Position numbers and translations under genes: made by a program
Source: an uncultured Prevotella sp.
GTDB taxonomy: Bacteria; Bacteroidota; Bacteroidia; Bacteroidales; Bacteroidaceae
Assembly: GCA_905233825.1 (NCBI GenBank)
Contig: CAJOFE010000001.1
Coordinates: 1-64,000 of the forward strand
Reading direction: 5' to 3'
Length of the DNA stretch: 64,000 nucleotides
Shown here: positions 7,627 through 15,966 of the stretch, in pieces
How positions within the stretch are numbered: position 1 is the stretch's first letter
Layout: each line of letters opens with the position of its first letter
The notes under the pieces: model-generated
What the model was told of the DNA's origin: nothing
What the model saw: only the letters and a program-made list of their open reading frames with translations
The model's database searches: none

Positions 7627-8934
7627 ATGGAAAAAACAAAGGTAAATCCCGCAAGCGGGAAGTTGGGAATCCTCGTCGTCGGTAACGGCGCAGTGGCTAC
7701 AACCTTTATGACTGGTGTGCTGATGGCTCGCAAGGGCCTGACCAAGCCCATTGGCTCGATGACGCAGTATGACAAGGTGCGTGTAGGTCGTGGCAAGGAT
7801 AAGAAGTACCTGAAGTACAGCGAGCTCGTGCCTATTGCCGACCTCAACGACATCGAGTTCGGTTGCTGGGATGTCTATCCGCAGAATGCCTATCAGTCGG
7901 CTATCTATGCCGAAGTGCTGAAGCGCGAGGACATTGAGCCGGTTCGTAATGAGCTGGAGCAGATCGTTCCCATGAAGGCTGCCTTCGACAAGAACTTCGC
8001 CAAGCGCCTCGACGGCGACAACGTGAAGACTTGCAAGACGCGCTGGGACATGGTGGAGCAGCTGCGTGAAGACATCAAGTCGTTCAAGGCCTCGAAGGGT
8101 TGTGACCGTGTGGTAGTGCTCTGGGCAGCATCTACCGAGATCTACGTGCCCATCGACGAGCAGGTGCACTATACGCTGGAGGCGCTGGAAGCTGCTATGA
8201 AGGCCGACGACCGCGAGCACATTGCTCCCTCTATGTGCTATGCTTATGCAGCACTGATCGAGGGTTGTCCCTTCGTGATGGGTGCTCCTAACACAACTGT
8301 TGATATCCCCGCCATGTGGCAGTTGGCCGAGAAGACCAAGATGCCTATTGCCGGTAAGGACTTCAAGACAGGTCAGACGCTGGTGAAGAGCGGCTTCGCT
8401 CCCATTATCGGCACCCGTTGCCTGGGTCTCGACGGCTGGTTCTCTACCAACATCCTCGGCAACCGCGACGGTCTGGTGCTCGACGTTCCCGAGAACTTCC
8501 GCACGAAGGAAGTGTCGAAGCTCTCCACGCTGGAGACCATCCTCAAGCCCGAGGATCAGCCCGACCTCTATACCGATTACTATCACAAGGTGCGCATCAA
8601 CTACTATCCGCCGCGTAATGACAACAAGGAGTCGTGGGACAACATCGACATCTTCGGCTGGATGGGCTATCCGATGCAGATTAAGATCAACTTCCTCTGT
8701 CGCGACAGTATCCTGGCAGCTCCCGTTTGTCTCGACCTCTGCCTGCTGATTGACCTGGCAGCACGTGCCGGACGCTATGGCACGCAGCGCTTCCTCTCGT
8801 TCTTCCTGAAGTCGCCTATGCACGACTATACCCAGGGTGAGGAGGCCGTGAACCACCTCTATCGTCAGCACACCATGCTGAAGAACGCCCTGCGCGAGAT
8901 GGGTGGCTACGAGGCCGACGAGGAGATTGATTAA
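7627..8934 (+). CDS. ino1: Inositol-3-phosphate synthase
   Basis: This 435-aa enzyme converts glucose-6-phosphate to inositol-3-phosphate using NAD. The N-terminal nucleotide-binding segment ILVVGNGAVATTFMTG, the VLWAASTEIYVP block, GKDFKTGQT with its conserved Lys and NILGNRDG all match the family. In gut Bacteroidota this step feeds inositol lipid synthesis. The CDP-alcohol phosphatidyltransferase and phosphatase genes often found beside it are not here; the gene is alone, with its own promoter, and is followed by a palindrome array. Confidence 0.93.
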   Translation: MEKTKVNPASGKLGILVVGNGAVATTFMTGVLMARKGLTKPIGSMTQYDKVRVGRGKDKKYLKYSELVPIADLNDIEFGCWDVYPQNAYQSAIYAEVLKREDIEPVRNELEQIVPMKAAFDKNFAKRLDGDNVKTCKTRWDMVEQLREDIKSFKASKGCDRVVVLWAASTEIYVPIDEQVHYTLEALEAAMKADDREHIAPSMCYAYAALIEGCPFVMGAPNTTVDIPAMWQLAEKTKMPIAGKDFKTGQTLVKSGFAPIIGTRCLGLDGWFSTNILGNRDGLVLDVPENFRTKEVSKLSTLETILKPEDQPDLYTDYYHKVRINYYPPRNDNKESWDNIDIFGWMGYPMQIKINFLCRDSILAAPVCLDLCLLIDLAARAGRYGTQRFLSFFLKSPMHDYTQGEEAVNHLYRQHTMLKNALREMGGYEADEEID

Positions 8935-8957
8935 CGTTTGACAGTATCAAATTCAGT

Positions 8958-9111
8958 ACCGAGCGGGCGCTCTCCATATACGGAGCGCCCGCTCGGCATA
9001 TAAGGGGCGGGGGCTCGGCATATGCGGGGCCCCCGCTCGGTACCGGGAAGAGGCCTTCTCTCTCCCTGATTAAAGCCTTTTTAATCCCTGGAAGAAGCCT
9101 TCTCTATCCCT
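8958..9111. repeat. Array of seven in-phase 22-bp palindromic units
   Basis: Units begin at 8958, 8980, 9002, 9024, 9046, 9068 and 9090, all exactly 22 bp. Each unit carries a dyad at the same place, but the sequence differs: GAGCGGGCGCTC, GAGCGCCCGCTC, an imperfect G-rich one, GCGGGGCCCCCGC, AGAGGCCTTCT, ATTAAAGCCTTTTTAAT and AGAAGCCTTCT. The first four are GC-rich and share CTCGGCATAT-like ends; the last three share TCCCT ends. The array lies between two converging genes and overlaps the last 8 bp of the DUF6377 gene. Confidence 0.85.
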
Positions 9112-10768
9112 GTGAGCGGCGTTCTTTTTCTCCGATAAGACCAATCTCCTTTACTTTTTCCTCGAACTCCTCGCGGTTACCAACGGCCTTCCCTTTCATG
9201 CGCGAGCGGTAGGCATAGATGCTGTTGGGCGAGTAGCGCAGGAACTCGGCTATCTTTGAGCTCTCGTCGATGCCTAATCGGATGAGGGCGAAGATGCGCA
9301 GATCGGTGTTCAGGCGGCTTTTCCCCGTGGGGTAGATGCGCTCTTCGGGGCGCAGGAGGGCGTTGAAATCGTCGATGAACGTGGGGAAGAGGTGTAGGAA
9401 CACGGTGTCGAAATTGTCGAAGAGTTCTTTCACCTCGTCTTCCTTCAGCTGTTCCGAGCTGGTCATGCGCATCAGGTCGTTATACTGATTGGCTTTCAGC
9501 TTGCGGTTCACCTTGAGGCGGTAGCCGTCTAACTTCTCGATATATTCCGAGCAGATGCTGAGGAACTTACCGATGTACTCGTCCTTCACGCGGTTGGAGT
9601 CGTACTGCAGCAAAATGGCGTGGCGTAGTTGTCCGTTGGCCTCCGACAGCTCGCCGTTGGCTGCCTTCAGTTCGTTTCTGGCTGCAGCCAGCTGTTTCCG
9701 CTTCTTCGAGACGTAGAACAACGAGGAGAGAAGTCCCACCACCAGCAGGCTGACGGCCACGATGGCTCCCCACAGCTGGTTGTTAGCAGTCTGCAACTGC
9801 TTTTTATACTCATCGTTGATGCGCGTCACCACGGGCGCCACCAGCCACGAGCGCATGTGCGTGCTGAAGCGTGTCAGGCATTGCCAGGAAAAGTCGATGT
9901 AGCGATGGGCGCGATCCAGCTCCTTGTCCTCGCTGACAAATGAGTCGGCAAGGCTCCACAGGGCGCCCTGGTCCATGATAGCGTTGCGGATGTCGATGAG
10001 TGCCGACTGCACCAACCAGTAGCGTTGCATGTCGATATTCCCCATCTTCCTGAATATCTCGGCACGATAGAAAGCCATCGTGGCAAAAGTGCGGCTGTTG
10101 GGAGGACATGCCTGCTGCCAACGGTCGCAGTAGGCCATCGCCTCGTCTAACTGCTCCTCGTTGCTCAGCATGATGGTGCGCAGTTGCAGCCAGCCGGCTG
10201 TGGTACTGTCCATCTGGGCCATCAGCGAGTCGCGCAGCTGTGATGACTGGCTGTAGAAGACGCTCACCAGGCGTGGATCGTGCGAGTAGTAGCCCATCTC
10301 GCCATAAAGGTGTATCATGCCAGCGAAGAATGTCTCGCGGCTCTCGGTGGTCAGCGCTTCCTGTGGCACCTCGTCGAAATGGATGCGCGCCTCCTCGTAG
10401 AAGCCCGATTCTGTCAGCTGTTCAGCCAGCTGCACCAGCGTCTCAGCCAGCAGGTCGTCGCGTTCCATCTGCCGTGCGAGGTCAATACAGCGATACTGAT
10501 AGGCGATAGCCGAGTCGTTGTCGAAAGGGATATACTCCTGATAGAGCCGCTTGGCCCGTTCAAACTGCTGACTTTCCGTCGTGGCCGTCTGCAGGTCGTT
10601 GTGCAAGGCAGCAATCCTTTCCGACTTGCGTTGCAGATAGACAGCCGACGAGTCGATGGCCTCGTCGAGCACTTGATACAAGGAGTCGAGGTTCACCGTC
10701 TGGCCCTTTGCTCCGTCAGGCATGCAAAGGGCGCCTATAAGAAAAGCGATGTTCAATAGTTTTCGCAT
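9104..10768 (-). CDS. DUF6377-type membrane regulator of the adjacent glycan locus
   Basis: This 554-aa protein has a signal peptide (cleavage about residue 23), a TPR-like helical region (about 45-315), one transmembrane helix (about 328-347, WGAIVAVSLLVVGLLSSLFYV), a coiled coil, and a cytoplasmic C-terminal part ending in an HTH-like segment (LIRLGIDESSKIAEFLRYSPNSI). This is the layout of DUF6377 proteins, which sit beside SusC/SusD pairs. It is divergent from the susC-like gene. I infer that it senses glycan or envelope state and controls this locus; direct DNA binding is likely but not shown. Confidence 0.8.
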   Translation of the reverse strand: MRKLLNIAFLIGALCMPDGAKGQTVNLDSLYQVLDEAIDSSAVYLQRKSERIAALHNDLQTATTESQQFERAKRLYQEYIPFDNDSAIAYQYRCIDLARQMERDDLLAETLVQLAEQLTESGFYEEARIHFDEVPQEALTTESRETFFAGMIHLYGEMGYYSHDPRLVSVFYSQSSQLRDSLMAQMDSTTAGWLQLRTIMLSNEEQLDEAMAYCDRWQQACPPNSRTFATMAFYRAEIFRKMGNIDMQRYWLVQSALIDIRNAIMDQGALWSLADSFVSEDKELDRAHRYIDFSWQCLTRFSTHMRSWLVAPVVTRINDEYKKQLQTANNQLWGAIVAVSLLVVGLLSSLFYVSKKRKQLAAARNELKAANGELSEANGQLRHAILLQYDSNRVKDEYIGKFLSICSEYIEKLDGYRLKVNRKLKANQYNDLMRMTSSEQLKEDEVKELFDNFDTVFLHLFPTFIDDFNALLRPEERIYPTGKSRLNTDLRIFALIRLGIDESSKIAEFLRYSPNSIYAYRSRMKGKAVGNREEFEEKVKEIGLIGEKERRSQG

Positions 10769-10794
10769 ACAGCAAAGGTGTTAGGTTTTGGCCG

Positions 10795-10802
10795 CAAAGT
10801 TA
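10795..10802 (-). promoter_or_regulatory. -7 box TAACTTTG of the DUF6377 gene
   Basis: It lies on the minus strand, 27 bp upstream of the ATG at 10768, and faces away from the susC promoter. Confidence 0.6.
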
Positions 10803-11010
10803 ATCATTTTCTTTGAGAACACCCAACAAAAGTTCCGTTTTTTATGTATTTTCGTTCAAATTATCTGTATATTTTTGCCGCAATCATCTATATTTGCCGC
10901 ATAACGATTCTAATTGTAATCCTTTTGTTTATAAGTAGTTAATGATTTTGTATTGCTTAAAATATCTATATTTGAATCTTGATGAAAGCGCATGGTACGC
11001 ATTTTTCCCC

Positions 11011-11018
11011 TAACTTTG
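11011..11018 (+). promoter_or_regulatory. -7 box TAACTTTG of the glycan-locus operon
   Basis: It precedes the susC-like ATG at 11067 by about 48 bp. Two more perfect boxes (TATATTTG at 10889-10896 and 10967-10974) lie upstream in the same A/T-rich region, so more than one start is possible. The 298-bp gap 10769-11066 otherwise holds only this regulatory sequence. Confidence 0.6.
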
Positions 11019-11066
11019 CACCAACAATTCAACAAAAATACCTATCAACTAACAACAACTTACTTT

Positions 11067-14000
11067 ATGAAAGAAAGAGTGAAACTATCTGCGATGAGGC
11101 GAGCAGTGTTCGCCTTCTTCGCCATGCTTCTTTCGACAGCCGCTTTTGCCCAAGGCGGGAGCGTGTCAGGAGAAGTGAAAGATTCGCAAGGCGAGGCCAT
11201 CATCGGTGCCTCTGTGATTGTAAAAGGTACATCGACAGGTACGATAACCAACTACGACGGTGAGTTCACCCTCGCCGTGCAGCCTGGTACTACGCTGGTC
11301 GTGAGCTACATTGGCTACAAGAGCCAGGAAGTGAAAGCTACCTCGCGCATGAACATTATTTTAGAAGAGGACGAGCAGACGCTGAGCGACGTGGTGGTCA
11401 TTGGCTACGGCGTACAGAAGAAGAGCGTTGTCACCGCCTCTATTGCCAAGGTTTCGGCCGAAGACCTGGAAGGTAAGACGCGCCTGCGCGCCGAGGATGC
11501 CCTGAAGGGTATGGCTGCCGGTGTGAACGTTACCTCAGCCTCGGGACAGCCTGGTTCCATGTCGATGATCCGCATTCGTGGTATCGGCACCATCAACGAT
11601 TCTAATCCCCTTTACATCATCGACGGTATGCCCACCGACCAGTATGGTATGGAGAGCGTGAATCCTAACGACATCGAGAGTATCGAAGTGCTGAAGGATG
11701 CTGCCTCCGGTGCCATCTACGGTGCCCGTGCCGCCAACGGTGTCATCCTCGTCACCACGAAGAAAGGCAAGATGGGCAGGGCCAGCATCAACTACAATTT
11801 CTCGCAGGGCTGGCAGAGTGCTTGGCGTAAGCGCGACGTGACGGGTGCTACCGACTATGCCATCCTGCAGAACGAGCGTCGTGTGCAGAACGGTATGGCT
11901 CCCCTTTATCAGGACCCCTACAACCTGACCGATGCCAACGGCGATGCCATCACGGGCTTCGGCACCAACTGGCAGGACCTGATCTTCAACGATAATGCTC
12001 CCATCCAGCAGCACGACGTGAGCATCAGTGGTGCTACGGAGAAGGTGAACTATTATCTCTCCTTAGGCTATTTCGACCAGGAAGGTATCGTGGGTGGTAA
12101 CTATGGTCATTCTAACTACGATCGTCTGACCATCCGCTCGAACAACCAGTTCAACCTCCTCGACGAATCGAATGAGCGCAACTTCCTGAACAAGCTCGAC
12201 CTGGGTGCCAACCTTTCTTATATGCGTGTGCACAATACAGGCATTGATGCCAACTCCACCTGGGGCTCTCCCCTCGGATCGGCCCTCTATCTGGCTCCCA
12301 CACTGCCCGTCACCCTGCGTGGTCAGCAGGCACAGGATATGATAGACCGTTATTCGGCCTACGACCTCTATACCGATGAGAACGGCAATCCCTATACCAT
12401 TCCCGGTTTCATCGGCAGTTATAATGAGCAGAATAACCCCATCGCCTTGATGCAAGGCAACCCCACCAAGAACTGGAGCCACAAGTTCATGCCGAAGTTC
12501 TCGATTGACCTGCAGCTGTGGGACGAGCTGAAATATCACTTCAATTACAGCGCTGAGCTCTCCTTCTGGGGTTACGAGGGAGCCACCCTGCAGAAGTTCT
12601 ACCTCTCAGGCAATAACAATACCGACCACACATCGGCCACTGCCAGCAAGTGCAACAGCACCACGTGGCAGGTAGAGAACACGCTGACTTACGACAAGCA
12701 GTTCGGCAAGCACACCATTGGCGTGGTGCTCGGACAGAGTGCCTTGAAGAGCAAGGGCGACGAGCTGGGCGGTTCACACTGGAATCTGGTGAACACCAAC
12801 AAGCCCAGCATCAACTATACCACAGGCGGCGACCTGGAACTCTCGACCGATGCCGACGGTAAGGTGACGGGTGCCAAGAGCCTCGTGAGCGCCTGGGGCC
12901 AGCCTTATACCGAGCATCGCCTGTCGTCGCTCTTCGCCCGTTTCAGCTACAACTACGACGAGAAGTACATGGTGCAGGCTACCATTCGTCGTGACGGCAG
13001 CAGCCGTTTCGGTGTCAACAACAAATACGGTACGTTCCCCTCGTTCTCCGTGGGTTGGAACATCATGAACGAAGACTTCATGGAGGACACCCGTGAATGG
13101 CTGAACAACCTGAAGCTGCGCGCCAGCTGGGGTAAGAACGGTAACGACAATATCGGTGATTTCAACTATACTACACTGACGGCTACTGGTGGTAGCAGCA
13201 ACTACTACTTCGGACAGACAGCTGCTATGGTCTATGGCTCGAAGGCTAATCGTCTGGCTAACGAAGATCTGAAGTGGGAGGAGAGCGAGCAGACCGATAT
13301 CGGCCTCGACTTCGGCTTCTGGAACAACCAGCTGACCTTCAGCGTTGATTACTATATCAAGAAGACCAACGGCATGATTATTGAGATGCCTATTCCAAGC
13401 TATGTCGGCGAGGCCCGTCCGTGGGCAAACGTAGGCGACATGGAGAACAGCGGCTGGGAGTTTGAGCTGGGTTACAAGTGGAACATCGGCGATGCCCGCT
13501 TCGCTGTGAAGGGTAACGCCTCCTACCTGAAGAACGAGCTGAAGAACCTAGGTAATGACACCGGCTTCCTGAACTACGGTATCAGCCAGTTCAGCGATGG
13601 TGGCACCCGTGCCGAGAACGGACAGCCCTTCCCCTTCTTCTATGGCTATAAGACCAACGGCATCCTGCAGAATCAGGCAGAAGCTGATGCCTACAATGCA
13701 CAGTATGGCACCTCCTCGAAGCCCGGTGACTTCCGCTTCGTAGATACCGACGGCAATAATGTCATCAACTCCGACGACCGTACCAATATCGGTAACGGCG
13801 TGCCCGACTGGACCTTCGGCCTTAACTTCGATGCCGAATGGAAGGGCCTCGATCTGGGTGTCTTCTTCCAGGGCGTGAGTGGTGCCGACGTGTTCGACGC
13901 TACCTATCGTCAGGACATTGCCTCAGGTAACTATCCTACCTGGGTGCTCCAGCGCTGGACAGGTGAGGGTACCAGCAATACTGTACCTTCCTTGGGCGAC

Positions 14001-14276
14001 TCGAAGAACTGGGTATGTAGCGACATGTATATTCAGGATGGCAGCTACCTGCGCCTGAAGAATATTACGCTGGGCTATACGCTGCCTCGCAACCTGACCA
14101 ACAAGGTCGGCGTCAGTCGCTTCCGCGTCTATGCCCGTGCTGAGAACCTCTTCACTTGGACCAAGTACTGGGGCTTCGATCCGGAAATCGGTTCCGGTTC
14201 CACCAGCCTTGGTGTTGACTACGGTGTCTATCCGCAGGCACGTACCTTTACCCTCGGATTCAACATCTCTTTGTAG
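11067..14276 (+). CDS. SusC-like TonB-dependent outer-membrane transporter
   Basis: This protein of about 1069 aa imports oligosaccharides across the outer membrane together with the SusD-like lipoprotein. It has a signal peptide (to AFAQ), an N-terminal carboxypeptidase-regulatory-like domain (SVSGEVKDSQGEAIIGASV...), then the plug (VVVIGYGVQKKSVVTAS ... IRIRGIGTINDSNPLYIIDGMP, ILVTTKKGK) and a 22-strand-type barrel with the terminal aromatic-rich strand (ARTFTLGFNISL). The ATG at 11067 (MKERVKLSAM) is chosen over an upstream GTG because the -7 box would otherwise lie within the gene. It is the first gene of a five-gene locus with SusD, a surface glycan-binding protein, GH16 and GH3. Confidence 0.95.
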   Translation: MKERVKLSAMRRAVFAFFAMLLSTAAFAQGGSVSGEVKDSQGEAIIGASVIVKGTSTGTITNYDGEFTLAVQPGTTLVVSYIGYKSQEVKATSRMNIILEEDEQTLSDVVVIGYGVQKKSVVTASIAKVSAEDLEGKTRLRAEDALKGMAAGVNVTSASGQPGSMSMIRIRGIGTINDSNPLYIIDGMPTDQYGMESVNPNDIESIEVLKDAASGAIYGARAANGVILVTTKKGKMGRASINYNFSQGWQSAWRKRDVTGATDYAILQNERRVQNGMAPLYQDPYNLTDANGDAITGFGTNWQDLIFNDNAPIQQHDVSISGATEKVNYYLSLGYFDQEGIVGGNYGHSNYDRLTIRSNNQFNLLDESNERNFLNKLDLGANLSYMRVHNTGIDANSTWGSPLGSALYLAPTLPVTLRGQQAQDMIDRYSAYDLYTDENGNPYTIPGFIGSYNEQNNPIALMQGNPTKNWSHKFMPKFSIDLQLWDELKYHFNYSAELSFWGYEGATLQKFYLSGNNNTDHTSATASKCNSTTWQVENTLTYDKQFGKHTIGVVLGQSALKSKGDELGGSHWNLVNTNKPSINYTTGGDLELSTDADGKVTGAKSLVSAWGQPYTEHRLSSLFARFSYNYDEKYMVQATIRRDGSSRFGVNNKYGTFPSFSVGWNIMNEDFMEDTREWLNNLKLRASWGKNGNDNIGDFNYTTLTATGGSSNYYFGQTAAMVYGSKANRLANEDLKWEESEQTDIGLDFGFWNNQLTFSVDYYIKKTNGMIIEMPIPSYVGEARPWANVGDMENSGWEFELGYKWNIGDARFAVKGNASYLKNELKNLGNDTGFLNYGISQFSDGGTRAENGQPFPFFYGYKTNGILQNQAEADAYNAQYGTSSKPGDFRFVDTDGNNVINSDDRTNIGNGVPDWTFGLNFDAEWKGLDLGVFFQGVSGADVFDATYRQDIASGNYPTWVLQRWTGEGTSNTVPSLGDSKNWVCSDMYIQDGSYLRLKNITLGYTLPRNLTNKVGVSRFRVYARAENLFTWTKYWGFDPEIGSGSTSLGVDYGVYPQARTFTLGFNISL

Positions 14277-14343
14277 GATGAAGAGCGAAGAATTAAGAAT
14301 TAAGAGTTATCGCGTTGCGATTAAGAAATAAGAATTAAGAATT

Positions 14344-15888
14344 ATGAATACCAAGATATATAAGCAATTATCCGCTGTTCTCGTAGTTTGTGGCTTAACC
14401 GCTACATTCACTGCCTGCAGCGACGATTTCCTTGAGGTGAAGAACCCGACGGGTGAGCCTCTGGAAGAATATTACACCACAGAGGAGACGCTGAACGAGG
14501 CCCTTACCTCGGCATACGCTCCCCTGCACTGGCCCGACTGGGACAATGCTGCCTACAACGACCTCACCGTAGATGCCGAGATCATGGGCGATGACTTCTG
14601 GGTGGGCGGTTCCGACAATACCGATAACCAGCACTGGCACCGTCTGTTCAATTTCGCAGCCGACGGCAACAATACGCTGGCTACCCTTTGGGGCGACTTC
14701 TACAGCGGCATCAAGCGTTGCAACGATGCAATCAAGTATGCAGGATGGAAAGGTAATGTCAGCGACAGCTTCCGTAGCTCGATGGAGATGCAGGCTCGTC
14801 TGCTCCGCGTGTATTACTATAATATTCTGTGGCATTACTATGGCAACGTGCCCTTCTATCTGGAGAACCTCTCGCTGCCTTATACGGCTCCGCAGCTCAC
14901 TGCTGACGAGATCTACAATCAGCTGCTGCCTGAGTTGGAAGAGATTATTGCCTCGGGTGTGCTGCCTATGCGCTGGCCCAATGCCGAGAGTGGCCGTGTG
15001 AGCCAGGCCTTCGCCTACATGCTCTATGCCGAGATGGTGATGTACCAGAACGACAGCGCACGCTATCCGAAAGCTCTCAGCTATATGAAGGAGATCATTG
15101 CTGACAGCAACTATTCGCTGAACCCCAACTATGCTGATCTGTGGAAAGAGAGCGGCGAGTGGTGCAAGGAGAGCATCTTCGAGATTAACTACAACGACGA
15201 CCAGGCCCAGCGCGACTGGGGCGTGGCTGCACTGAATGCCGGTGGCTCGGTATTACCCACCCTCATCTCGCCCAACGGTTTCTCCGATGCCGAGTGGAGT
15301 GGTATGGATGGTTGGGGCTTCCTGCCCATGCGCTTAGAGGCCTATAATATGTATGCCGAAGGTGACCTCCGCCGAGATGCTACCTGCTGGGATGTGCGTG
15401 GCACAACCTATACCGAGCGCTATCAGGACACCCACATGTGGCTGAAGAAATATCGTCCCATGCTTGAGAATTGTAATGATGCAGGTCCTTCGCATAACCT
15501 GAACTACAACAACAACAAGCGTATCTACCGCTACGCCGAAACCCTGCTCAATGCTGCCGAACTGTTGCTGCAGACAGGTGGCAGTGCATCGGAGGCTGCT
15601 GGCTATGTGAATGAAGTCCGTTCCCGTGCTGGTTTGGACGCGCTTAGCAGCGTTACTATCGACGACATCTTCACGGAACGTCACTTAGAGTTCTGTGGCG
15701 AGGGCAAGCGTTACTTCGATCTCGTACGTGCCGAGGGCATTCCTGGTGCTACACAGAAGGCTTCTACCGTCCTTGTTCCTGATGCCTATGGCTATCGTAC
15801 CAACTCCTGGACTCCTAGCAAGAAGCATATTCCTCTGGCTCAGAGCGAGCTCGATGCCGACCCCACGCTGAAGCAGAATAACTACTAA
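14344..15888 (+). CDS. SusD-like surface glycan-binding lipoprotein
   Basis: This 514-aa lipoprotein (lipobox TAC at residue 25, followed by SDDFLEV) is the lid of the SusC transporter. The features are family-typical: DFLEVKNPTGE near the start, helical TPR-like repeats, and the C-terminal AETLLNAAELLLQTGG...EVRSRAGLDAL and FTERHLEFCGEGKRYFDLVR segments. It follows the transporter gene after 67 bp of aattaagaattaag-type simple sequence. Confidence 0.95.
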   Translation: MNTKIYKQLSAVLVVCGLTATFTACSDDFLEVKNPTGEPLEEYYTTEETLNEALTSAYAPLHWPDWDNAAYNDLTVDAEIMGDDFWVGGSDNTDNQHWHRLFNFAADGNNTLATLWGDFYSGIKRCNDAIKYAGWKGNVSDSFRSSMEMQARLLRVYYYNILWHYYGNVPFYLENLSLPYTAPQLTADEIYNQLLPELEEIIASGVLPMRWPNAESGRVSQAFAYMLYAEMVMYQNDSARYPKALSYMKEIIADSNYSLNPNYADLWKESGEWCKESIFEINYNDDQAQRDWGVAALNAGGSVLPTLISPNGFSDAEWSGMDGWGFLPMRLEAYNMYAEGDLRRDATCWDVRGTTYTERYQDTHMWLKKYRPMLENCNDAGPSHNLNYNNNKRIYRYAETLLNAAELLLQTGGSASEAAGYVNEVRSRAGLDALSSVTIDDIFTERHLEFCGEGKRYFDLVRAEGIPGATQKASTVLVPDAYGYRTNSWTPSKKHIPLAQSELDADPTLKQNNY

Positions 15889-15903
15889 GAGAGCCCTTCC
15901 TTA

Positions 15904-15921
15904 CCCTCCCCGAGAGGAGGG
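15904..15921. repeat. REP-like palindrome, intergenic
   Basis: CCCTCC and GGAGGG arms surround ccgaga between the susD-like and glycan-binding protein genes. It belongs to the same C-rich/G-rich palindrome family as the copies inside genes. Confidence 0.5.
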
Positions 15922-15966
15922 AATAGTAAGAAAAAACTCAAAAACAACATAAAGAAATAAACATTT

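Noticed and set aside
8958..9111. Phased array read as a CRISPR
   Set aside because: Units are 22 bp without spacers, each has a different sequence, and no cas gene is near.
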